Of a DNA stretch of 64,000 nucleotides, positions 45,072 to 56,991 are shown in pieces. Every line of letters begins with the position of its first letter. The first letter of the stretch is position 1. This DNA comes from Galeruca laticollis (lineage: Eukaryota; Arthropoda; Insecta; Coleoptera; Chrysomelidae), in contig OY998177.1 in assembly GCA_963921935.1 (NCBI GenBank), forward strand, positions 21,785,926 to 21,849,925, in the 5' to 3' direction. The notes below the pieces were generated by a model. It was not told the origin of the DNA and ran no database searches. It was given only the letters and a program-made list of their open reading frames with translations. The translations under genes and the position numbers were made by a program.

Positions 45072-46187
45072 TACAGGTAATATAAAACGACAAACCCAGT
45101 ACCTTTTATAAAATTTTTTGAAAACAAATATTCTGATAATGTAACCTTTACTAATTTCAAAGAAGTAATAAGGAGCCAATTACAAGATGAAGCATTATTA
45201 TGGTTCAATAACAGAGAAACGGAGCTAAATACATTTGAAGAGTTCTCTGAAAAATTTTCAACATATTTTTGGGGTCCTTCACAACAGAAAATCATTAAAG
45301 ATGAACTTTTAGCTGGAAAATATAATCCAAATCGTGGAACTTCATTCCATAAATATGCTATGCAATTGTACAATACATCTTAATATTTAGATTGTAAATT
45401 TCCAGAGGAATATATTGTCAATTTAATTATGCAGCATTTTGATAATAACCTAGAAGAGATAATGATGCCATATAATTTCAAAGATATGGATAGTCTATGT
45501 CAATTTTTGATCATACAAGAGAGAAGAAGAAATAGCTATAATAATCTGAATAATAGGGTGAATAATAATATGAATAATACAGGCTATAGAAGAGATTATA
45601 ATAATTTTAATGGTAATAATAATTATAATGCTCAGAGGAATAATAACAATGGGAGGTATAATCGAAATTATCGACAAAGAGACAACAATATCCAATTTAA
45701 TAACCGAAATCGATATAGAAATGAAGATCGGAGGTATTCAAATGCAGATAGAAATAATAGAGGTAATATGAGTTATAATGGTAATAATCGATATAACAAT
45801 AATGATCAGGACTATAGGAATTATAATAATAATGGGGCAAATATCAATGAAAGGTACAACAGATATCAACATAACAATTATTATAATAATCGTTCATATG
45901 GAAATGATACTTCACAGTGTAGTCCTAGAGTGCATTGCGAAGAGCGACAAAATGAAACACGAAGAAATGATAATGACTATAGACTGAACAGAAGTCAAAG
46001 CCTGGAGAACAAAAGAAAAGTAAACGAAATTCAACGAATAACTAGAAAAGAACAAGACATAGCAGGACCTTCACACAGTAACACAAGCCAAAACGGACAA
46101 AATTTTCATTATAAGACCCACCAAGATTCAATAATAAAATTAGAAAACAATGTTCAGGAGTTTATCAACATCCTAGAGAATTTATAG
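45072..46187 (+). pseudogene. Gypsy-type LTR retrotransposon gag relic
   Basis: One frame with a single TAA (45380-45382). The capsid-like part contains EVIRSQLQDEALLWFNNRET, FEEFSEKFSTYFWGPSQQ and DELLAGKYNPNRGTSFHKYA, then YIVNLIMQHFDN. The C-terminal part is extremely Asn/Arg/Tyr-rich (RNNNGRYNRNYRQRDNN) with no CCHC knuckle. It is homologous in layout to the gag of the younger element at 51719-53494 (shared LLWF and the F..YWG-like core) but clearly diverged. A decayed protease follows, so this is an older relative. Confidence 0.75.
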
Positions 46188-46239
46188 ATATAGAAACAAT
46201 TTTAAATTAGAAATAAATAAAGGTTAAATAAAAATTCCA

Positions 46240-46400
46240 GGAATATTTTCAATAAAAAGTTAGAAATATTAACTGACACAGGTTCTGAAATATCCTTAAT
46301 AAACTATAAAATTATAATAGATTTAAAATTTGAAAAATATTACTATGGAATGCCAAAATTAGTTTTGGTAGGTGCTAATAATAAAAAAACCATATGAGGT
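46240..46400 (+). pseudogene. Retroviral-type aspartic protease relic
   Basis: KKLEILTDTGSEISLINYK contains the catalytic D-T-G and is followed by KLVLVGANNKK; the frame breaks after about 50 codons. It matches the protease of the younger element (LIDTGSEISLINNK) and follows the gag relic directly. Confidence 0.75.
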
Positions 46401-49092
46401 CAATATAAGAATGCATAAAATACAATTTGAAGAGGGTCAATTAGTAATAATTGAAGCAAAAATAATGACCGATCTCAGACAAAACATTTGTGCAAAGTTT
46501 TTACCTATCTTTGAAGGACCATAAGTCATAGACAGTGAAAATGTTGTAAGCAGTTAAAGATTGAAGTATATTATTGAAGATAAGATTAGGGGTATAATAA
46601 ATATTAATGATATTTATTTATTTAAGACAAGCCAAGCATGACATATAAATTTTAAAAGTATGAGATGAGATTTTCTCATCTTCAATGAAAAATCTTTGGA
46701 AAATGTGTTTCAAGTTTGCTAAAGATTGTATAATTGAGGATTGGGAATGTAAATATTTTATGATAAGAAGTGTTGGTGAGAAGAAGTAATAGACATTAAA
46801 AAGTAAAACAAATTTATAAGTGAGGGACAGAGAAGAATTAGGTAGTGAACATGTTTGAAGGGACTGGAGGAGGAGAAAATATGTTTTATTTACATGACAT
46901 GGATGTTAATAGAGTTGGTAATAAAATTAAGAGATCTAGGAGATATCTTATTAACGTTTTAAATAAACATCACGAAAAGTCTCTAAAAAGATTATCACAA
47001 AAAAGACTTGGTATGTTTATTGTTTAGTAGGATATATATGGACACGTAAATAATAAGACAAAGAAAATGTGATAATGAAGAAAATAATATCAAATTTATT
47101 GTATATAATAGTAACATTTTGTGCCAATTGTAGTTTAATTTGATCAATTTTAAGTAATTTAGAAGATTGAGTTATTTTAATTGAGTTGTTTACGACTAAA
47201 TGTGAATAAAAAACTTAACTCAACGCAATACGTAACCTCAGGCATAACAAAAGTATAAATGAGACTGAAATCAATTAGACATGGCCAAAATTTAATAGTA
47301 AATGAAGGACATAATAATAAATTGAGACATCAACAAAAGCTATCATATACACATAAGTTATAAATATCTATTTCTTAAATAGGAAAATGTCAAAGAACCG
47401 GAAATGTTGTGTTATGTTGACATGCGTACCAACAAATATAAGAGAATACATGATGAATAAGAAAATAAAATTTTGAGAACTATTAGGATGTTAAGCTCAA
47501 TGAATTAATGAACGACAAATAAAAATAAAATGGAGTAATTACATATGTGATGTAGAATTATTTATGTTGCCAAAATTGTATAATTATAAAATAAGTTACA
47601 ACCAATCACAGTAGGAAAACTTGAAAAGTGAAAAGGAGGAATAAGATGAATTGATTAGGAGCTTATACTCCACTACATACAAAAATCTAATTTAATTTTT
47701 AAATAAAACCACAGAAATCTGTTCATTCTTATCCGTCCTGTTCCCAAAATAATCAGAAAATGCAAATTTAAATCAGTGAGAAATAACCATAAATAATCTG
47801 TTATAAATTCGCTTCATAAAATAAATTTGGACGCCACCAATTTTTGAGAAAGATAATAACGGTTAAGAACTGGAAACACCATGAAAAAATAACATTTCAT
47901 AAAAAAATCGAAATATTTTAACCAAAAAGAAAAATCGAAATAAAATTATTTGTAAGCACACGACTACCATTTGAAAAGATATAGCGAAACTTACCAGCAA
48001 GAAAAATTGGAACCACACACAAAATAATTCAATACTGAATATTAACTTTTGGCGAAGAATAGTAAAAGTCAGCGATTCAACTCGAATCGTCGTTTAAATA
48101 GATATTTCACGATGGCAAAAACGGTCATCGACGCGTTCTTGTTATTTGGAATAAAAGGATTTGGAATTAGAGGTGGGAGTAGATGACGAATAAGTCACGC
48201 TCCCAAATAATTAATGAAAATAGAAACATGTCTTGACGACATGTTACACAATTTTTAAAAATGTCAAGGAACAAATTGTTAGCATTAATTATTTAAAACC
48301 TGCATTCGTTTTATCGGAAGACAATGATACTTTATTAATTCCTAGAGTTATGGAAAAGAAAGTATCATTTACTTTGTATCCGATAGTTTACATGAATTAG
48401 AGTTTCCATTTTATTTTACTATTATATATTATACGAAATTTGTTCCTATTTTTATACCATTCTTCTTTTAAGCGGGGTAGTAATGTGATGAACACACACT
48501 ATGTGGAATATTTTTGACTTCCCGGTCTTTTAATTTTCATATGGCAAAGAACGTAGATGACAGATCATTATATCTGACAATCAACAGTCAGACCGGGGTG
48601 TTCGAGTGTCAAATTTGTGGGTGCGTTTTTTCAAGTGTAGATTGAACCTAGGACTGCCGAAAAAACAAAGCCAATAACAAATGGTTGTTGTCCGGCGATA
48701 TCTTATAGGAACCACTATGTTTTTGTTGCAATCAAAACATCATTTAATTTATTGAGGGGAGTAAGTGCAAACATTCTGGATTTTTTTATAAAATTTTTCA
48801 AAAACTTTCAGAAAAATCCAATATAATTCAATCAAAATTCGCTAACGTCCGATAACATTGTAAGAAATGCGAACAATGCTTTGTTAAAATAGAAAGAAAA
48901 ATGAATTAACCTACTCTCGAACATAAAGCGAATATTCCTCGATCTATCAATAAACAAAAAATGTTACTATTGATATTGTCCCTCTCCGTTACTTAACTAA
49001 CATTATGCAAAATGTATCAATAACCGACATCAAAATGGTATTGCGGTTATGAGGAAACATAAACCGAACAAAATTTGATATCTAACAGCCAG
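46401..49092. other. Decayed sequence, no gene recognised
   Basis: Probably the ruined remainder of the Gypsy-type relic. A purine patch AAGCGGGGTAGTAATG (48471-48486) followed by TGATGAACACACAC could be a polypurine tract and 3' LTR start, but no second LTR copy was found. Confidence 0.35.

Positions 49093-49155
<63 letters not shown>
49093..49155. repeat. (TA)n microsatellite
   Basis: TA repeat with one extra T near 49111. Confidence 0.95.
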
Positions 49156-49162
<7 letters not shown>

Positions 49163-49251
49163 AAGCAAAAAGATGCTTCTGTTGTTTATCGACCGTACTT
49201 GATTCAATATAGAGGGGGAATTATCGGGTATGCGGTCAGTGAAATGAAATG

Positions 49252-49313
49252 AAACTATTATCCGATGCTCAATATTTCGCCACCGTTTGGTAGCTTCATC
49301 AGGAGATACTACA
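49252..49313 (-). ncRNA. Candidate hammerhead ribozyme (Penelope terminal-repeat type)
   Basis: On the minus strand: stem I strand TAGTATCTC, then the canonical CTGATGA (49302-49296), one extra A, stem II GCTACC/GGTGGC with loop AAAC (49294-49279), then GAAA (49278-49275), a minimal stem III (AT/AT around a 7-nt loop), the cleavage triplet ATC (49266-49264), and GGATAATAG, which can pair with the stem I strand with a bulge and a mismatch. Stem I open and stem III minimal is the arrangement reported for Penelope-like terminal repeats (established knowledge). Extra A and short stem III weaken the case. No PLE coding region is attached. Confidence 0.45.
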
Positions 49314-49610
49314 AAATTTATTTAATAAACAATTGCACACAATAACAAATGGTTAACTTACAGATTTTAGAGTCTGGAATTTAGTGACGTCTAGACATTA
49401 AAAGGTTTAGGACAAGACTAATTAAAATAATTTCAAAAAACCAATAAGGTATAGATATAAAAATGTTCACAAGAAACTGACAAGAAACACACTAAAACAA
49501 ATTACAGGGTGATAAGACAAATCAATTTCTAAAATGATTTTAAAAGTTGACAATAAATATTACTAAGTCCATTAGTGTCTGCTTTGAGGTTTATCGCGTT
49601 AGGGTTCCTA

Positions 49611-51597
<1,987 letters not shown>

Positions 51598-51600
51598 AAA

Positions 51601-51618
51601 TGGCGAGCCCAACGTATG
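51601..51618 (+). promoter_or_regulatory. Putative tRNA primer-binding site
   Basis: TGGCGAGCCCAACGTATG starts 3 nt after the 5' LTR with TGG, as expected for pairing to a tRNA CCA end. The tRNA was not identified. Confidence 0.6.
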
Positions 51619-51718
51619 GCGATTGTTAAACGACCGGAATAACGCTCGTTCAACAAACTAGTAACAGGAACAGGTTATAATATTTTTGAGATATCTAAAG
51701 GAAATTTTGCAAACTATA

Positions 51719-53494
51719 ATGGCAGACAAAACAATAAACATCGACGAACTGACAGTAGAAGACTTGAAGGAACTTTTGAAATCTAGGAACATGGACACGA
51801 AGGGAAACAAACAAACACTGAGGGAACGATTGATGATGGCCATTCAAGCTGAAGAAGCAGCGGAACTGGAAAAAGGAGATAGTATGGTGGAAGAAGTTCA
51901 CCACTACACAAAACCAAAACCAAATGAAAATGAACAACTATTGGACATGATGAAAATAATAATGGCTGACATCAAAAGCACCAAAGAAGACATCAAAAGC
52001 ACAAAAGAAGATATACAAGAAGAAATAAAAAGTACAAAGGAAGAAATAAAAAGTACAAAGGAAGAAATAAACAGAAGGCTAGACAAACAAGAAGAAACAT
52101 TTTCAGAACATATGGTGGAAATGAAGAAACAGTTCGAAGAACATAAAAAAGAACAGGAAGAGAAAATGTATAAACTATATGGACATTTAATACAAGAAGG
52201 CACCATCCGGAAACAAGAGATAGAAGACATGGGAAATAAACTACGAGAAGAAGGAAAGGAACAGATAGACAAAATGGAGAGAAACATCATGAAAACCAAT
52301 GCCAGGATAGATGATGTAGAACAAGGCATCCAGTTGAATTTATCGATTGCGGAGGAGATGAATTTAAAGACTCAGAAAGAACTAATATGGGAAATGGACA
52401 AGAAGTTAAAACAAATCAAGGAAGATAGGAATGTACAAGATTTTACAAAATTGGAGAGGGAAATTAAAGAGGACTTTAAGAAGAAAATGATGGAATTAGA
52501 AGAGGAATTTGAAACCATAAAAAACAAGACGAATCCAAACATCAATACTCAAGGGGTAAATTACATCTATAACCATGGAGAAAATAATCTTAAATTTGAC
52601 GGGGATACGAGAAAAATGCATCCAAAAATTTTCTTGAGATATCTTAAAAATAAATTGAAAGGTATCAGAGAGATAGAAGATTTGAAAGAGACAATTAGAT
52701 CTCATTTGCAGGGTCAAACATTACTTTGGTTCACATGTAATGATGTAAATATAAATAATTTCAACGATTTTGAAAGTAACTTTTTGAAACAATACTGGGG
52801 GGAAACAGAACAAGGTTATGTCAGGGAAAAGTTATATTTTGGAAAATTTGATAGTAGAAGAAGCAACAACATGAGTAGCTATGCTTTGTCTTTATTTTCT
52901 CAGGCACAATATTTAGAGCCAGTAATTTCTGAGCAAGAAATTATAATATTCTTATCTAGACATTTTAATGACAATATTACTCAAGGTATAGCAATACAAA
53001 ATATTACAAATTTCCAATCTTTACTAGACTATTTGAACCGAGTACAGAGAACGGTGCACAACAACAATAGACGTGACTATGATGACTATTACAGAAACGT
53101 CAACGATAGACGAGACTTTAATAGAAGTAACAATCATAGACAAAATAATAATCACTATTACAACAACACGAATAACAATAATAACAATGATAGACGATAT
53201 GACAGAAATAACGATAGGACAAATAATAACAATAACAGGTACACAAATTATCCAGATAGGAGACAACATAATAATTATAATAGAAGAGAAAGAAGAAACT
53301 CTGACGGAGACATAAGAAGGACGAATAATATAAGACGTGACACAAGAACTAACAGGACGAACAGCCTAGAAAGAAACACAACTAATCGTAACACAGACTT
53401 TAATCGAACTAATACAAATAGCAATAATCATAATAATGATAATGTTGTGGTTCCCGTGTCATCTTCTGGTACGGAACAACAGTTTTTCCACTAG
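51719..53494 (+). CDS. gag: Gag protein with N-terminal SAP domain, intact
   Basis: 591 codons from the ATG at 51719 (an in-frame ATG 33 bp upstream is also possible). Residues about 6-42 form a SAP-type motif (ELTVEDLKELLKSRN, QTLRERLMMAI), a nucleic-acid-binding helix pair. Residues 80-240 are a Lys/Glu-rich coiled coil with tandem KSTKEDI/KSTKEEI repeats. The capsid-like core (about 270-450) has KFDGDTRKMHPKIFLRYLKN, LQGQTLLWFTCND, NFLKQYWGETEQGYVREKL and FLSRHFNDNI. The tail is Asn/Arg/Tyr-rich (DDYYRNVNDRRDFNRSNN), without CCHC knuckles, perhaps replacing them for RNA binding. Pol follows in the -1 frame. It would build the virus-like particle. Confidence 0.9.
   Translation: MADKTINIDELTVEDLKELLKSRNMDTKGNKQTLRERLMMAIQAEEAAELEKGDSMVEEVHHYTKPKPNENEQLLDMMKIIMADIKSTKEDIKSTKEDIQEEIKSTKEEIKSTKEEINRRLDKQEETFSEHMVEMKKQFEEHKKEQEEKMYKLYGHLIQEGTIRKQEIEDMGNKLREEGKEQIDKMERNIMKTNARIDDVEQGIQLNLSIAEEMNLKTQKELIWEMDKKLKQIKEDRNVQDFTKLEREIKEDFKKKMMELEEEFETIKNKTNPNINTQGVNYIYNHGENNLKFDGDTRKMHPKIFLRYLKNKLKGIREIEDLKETIRSHLQGQTLLWFTCNDVNINNFNDFESNFLKQYWGETEQGYVREKLYFGKFDSRRSNNMSSYALSLFSQAQYLEPVISEQEIIIFLSRHFNDNITQGIAIQNITNFQSLLDYLNRVQRTVHNNNRRDYDDYYRNVNDRRDFNRSNNHRQNNNHYYNNTNNNNNNDRRYDRNNDRTNNNNNRYTNYPDRRQHNNYNRRERRNSDGDIRRTNNIRRDTRTNRTNSLERNTTNRNTDFNRTNTNSNNHNNDNVVVPVSSSGTEQQFFH
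53482..53488 (+). promoter_or_regulatory. Candidate -1 frameshift site at the gag end
   Basis: The last gag codons are CAG TTT TTC CAC TAG; GTTTTTC is a near-slippery heptamer. The protease frame is -1 relative to gag and is open upstream across the gag stop, so a -1 shift here would join gag to pol. Confidence 0.45.
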
Positions 53495-54682
53495 AGGGTG
53501 AATATGGTAAGTTAAGTTGGTGCAGCTATGTTCACCCACGCGAATTTCTAAAGGTACAGGACCAGCTAGAACAAAACAATGAAACATTAATTTATATATA
53601 CGGAACGATAGAAGGCACTAGCATAAAAATATTAATCGATACCGGGTCAGAAATATCTTTAATAAATAATAAATTTGTAAATGATTTGACAATATCAAAA
53701 GAAAATTTCGTCAAGGTGCCAAAAATAAATTTAATCGGCATAAATCAAAGAAAACTAACAACTTCAAATACTACGATAACTGTAGCATTAAGATTAAAAG
53801 AACGAGAAACTATGGTACAACTGTTGGTAGTGGAAAATATGGAATGCGAACTATTGTTAGGATCGGATATCTTATATGAAAACAAAGCAATTATTAATTA
53901 TGAAGAAATGTACATAATCTTTAATAAAGAGAAAGTTGATTTTAATTATGAAGAGAAAAATGATAATTCGAGGAAGAATGAAGAGTTAGTAGAAGAAGTA
54001 GATAAATGTATTAATTATAATAAGAAATTTGAAGATGATATGGAGAAGAGATATGATTATAGGCAGGAAGGAAAAATGAGTGGAGATATGATGCTGGATG
54101 GCAATGGAGAAATAAATAATAATAATAATATGCTGGAATGGAATTTGGATATAGATGGGAAAATAGAATTGAAAAATGAAGTAAAAGGAATACTGAGAGG
54201 ACATAGGAATTTAATTAATGAGGAATCTCGAATTGCAAGAAATTATGTACATAAAATTGAAATGAAAGAAAATCAACAATTCCAACAGCGAAGTTATCCG
54301 ATACCCTACAAATATCAAGAAGATGTAAAGAAAACTGTAAATAAATTATTAGAAGATAGAATTATAGAACATAGTACCACCTCGTATATCAATCCAGTTG
54401 TTATAGTGAAGAAGAAGGATGGAGATTTAAGGATTTGCTTTGATGCACGAAATTTAAATAAATGTGCAATGCCCGAGTATGAATCGCCTTTAAAAAACAT
54501 TAAGAGTACCTAATCATAAAAAAGGAATATGTTCTAAGTTACAGTTACCTTATGAAGGTCCTTATTTAGTAGAAACCAGTCATGGTATAAATAGTTATAA
54601 GTTGATACATCCTGACACTCATCGAGAACGTGGAATTTTTCATATAAACCAGCTGCATCAATGTAACACCAACCAGTCGTAA
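53495..54682 (+). pseudogene. Pol remnant: protease, RT start, then integrase end
   Basis: In the -1 frame the polyprotein runs through the aspartic protease (LIDTGSEISLINNK near 53640; LLLGSDILYENKAIINYEE), a Glu/Asn-rich spacer, and the start of RT (PYKYQEDVKKTVNKLLEDRI, HSTTSYINPVVIVKKKDG, LRICFDARNLNK). Near 54500 it breaks and in another frame continues as PNHKKGICSKLQLPYEGPYL, HRERGIFHINQLHQC, typical of the last residues after integrase. The catalytic RT core, RNase H and integrase core, perhaps 2.5-3 kb, are missing. The element thus depends on another copy for mobility. Confidence 0.88.
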
Positions 54683-54943
54683 CTAAAATTTGAGAAACAA
54701 TAGAATTAGAAATATTATTTATGTAATCAAGTATAAATTAATTTAATTTAGTCAATCTTAACTAAGAAGCATAAGTTAATCATGAGAATTTAAAGATTTC
54801 TTCATGAAATTAAGAAAGAATTAAACTGGAGAATTAATTAAATAAGTAATATATAATTATGAAATCTAAGAAAAAAATCAAGGTAAACTTCTATAGAATA
54901 TTCTTGTCGAATCAAGAATAATTCTATAGAATTTTAGGGAATG
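54683..54943 (+). other. 3' untranslated part of the LTR element
   Basis: Between the pol stop and the 3' LTR. Only a weak purine run (AGGGAA, 54937-54942) precedes the LTR as a possible polypurine tract. Confidence 0.5.
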
Positions 54944-56750
54944 TTAAAGTGAAATATATCTACTAGGTTATGTTGAATCATTAACATCACTCAGAAATGT
55001 GAATCTAAGTAATCGTAGTAGTGAATATTCGATAAAAGGAAATAATCCATAAAAAACATAGCTTAAATATGACAAGAAATATTTACAAATAGAATACAAT
55101 TGGTAAAATTATATAGAAGATTACTATTTAATTTTGTAACTATTTTTCTTTAAAGTATAATTCAAGATATTGAAAATACAATAGTAACAAGTAAATTACG
55201 TCAAACATAAATTTTATACATAACTATGATCATCACTGTATATGGTATCACATGAATTTTGAAATAAAATTCAATTATTATAATTTAATATTTTGTAGAC
55301 ACTTTCAGAAACCCCGTATATTGCATAAACTATTCAATTATTTGTATAAAACTTCAAGGTCAAATATCAACGCGAAATAACGTTCTGTTATTAGTTCGAA
55401 TAGAGTATTTCGGAGTGACAGTGGAAGTGCATAAAAACAAAGTGAATTTGTCTACTATAACGCAGAAATAGATATTTTGATTCAATAACAACGATGTTTA
55501 TTTATCAACAAATGAACGATGAAAAACAAAAGTAAAAAAACATTGGAAGGTTGTTGATTTTGAGCTTGAGAGACGCGGTGTAAATTTAATAAATGGAGGA
55601 CGAGTTGAATTTATTTCCTCCAAATTTTTATAAAAAACTATAGTAATTTAAAATATATTAAGTAAAAAGTTAACCAAAGTGTTTAGTGAAGTTTGAACAA
55701 TAAACTAACAAAAATTTATCACTCGTATATAAATGAATAAGTGTAAAAATGGTGATAACATCTAGATATGGTAAGATGAACAATTACCTTTTTAATATAA
55801 CCTTCGATAACTATTCACATATCTTGTTGTGGATAAGATATTTCTACTGATGAAATAATTCACATCACATCATTTTCCACATCTGAATTTCGCTTATTCG
55901 ATCATAGGCGATCGTTTTTTCTCCGATGCACCACATTCAGGGTCAAGAAGAACCAACCATAACTATTACTCATGTATATAGTGTATTTCTCCTATAAAAC
56001 ATTTTGATATATTTATATGTTAGGTTATATTGTTTGATATCTATTAATTAGTAAAAATATTAGTATTAGATATTCAATCTCTACTAAATATCGGACGCAG
56101 AACACTAAACACATATTAAAAAAATTAATACTCACCAAATTCTTACATCAAATTATGATAATACATCCCAAACACTTTGTTTTCTCTTTCATTTTGTAAA
56201 CTAAATAATAGTCATCACAGTACCACAACACACAACGCCAAGGTTAACAATAGCGAGAGTAGAGGTTGAGTCGTTGTGAATGTATTCAGAACTTTTAGTA
56301 AAATGAGTAATCAAGCGAAACTTACTTGATACGTTGGAATTCAATAATATTAATAATTTATTAAAAGCGTTTTTGTGCGATGGTTTCCGTTAATAATTTT
56401 CTATTGAGTTTGATATGAATTATAAACTTTTAACTCACAATAATTTCGTTATTTACATAAATATGTTCAATTAAAATCATTTGTCTATGTTCGTTTTGCG
56501 TTTCTTTGATATCTTACCTACAGTTTCCTGTTGCTGACAATCGCCAAGTGCCGAATCTCATCCCTGAGATACAATGTTAAAAGTTAAACAAATTTATAAT
56601 ATTTCCTAACTTGTGTAGTATCTTTGAATTGGGAATCCGTAGAAAGCGAACCAATTCTGGCGCCCATACAATCATTATTAAAAATATATAATAAAATTAA
56701 TTAAAAATATATAATAAAATAACCCAACGTAGAGGCATTATTTATAATAC

Positions 56751-56757
<7 letters not shown>
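54944..56757 (+). repeat. 3' LTR
   Basis: Near-identical to 49781-51597, preceded by TG. Ends ACACAATAA and runs straight into (TA)n. Confidence 0.93.

Positions 56758-56793
<36 letters not shown>
56757..56793. repeat. (TA)n microsatellite
   Basis: Begins at the 3' LTR end. Confidence 0.95.
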
Positions 56794-56794
<1 letters not shown>

Positions 56795-56874
56795 CAAAGA
56801 CAGAATTAGCGGGCATATCACGCAAAAGAGGTTACAAAGAATGAGTGGTAACCGTAGACATGCATGTTCATTGG

Positions 56875-56877
<3 letters not shown>

Positions 56878-56932
<55 letters not shown>
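56878..56932. repeat. (TA)n microsatellite
   Basis: Adjoins the 3' end of the RTE-type LINE. Confidence 0.95.
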
Positions 56933-56937
<5 letters not shown>

Positions 56938-56991
56938 TCATCATCATCATATGCAGCTTATTCAACCATTTTGTTATGTTGTAGCCTCTCT

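Noticed and set aside
48478..49092. 3' LTR of the old Gypsy-type relic
   Set aside because: Only a polypurine-like patch supports it; no matching 5' LTR was found, so it is mentioned but not annotated.
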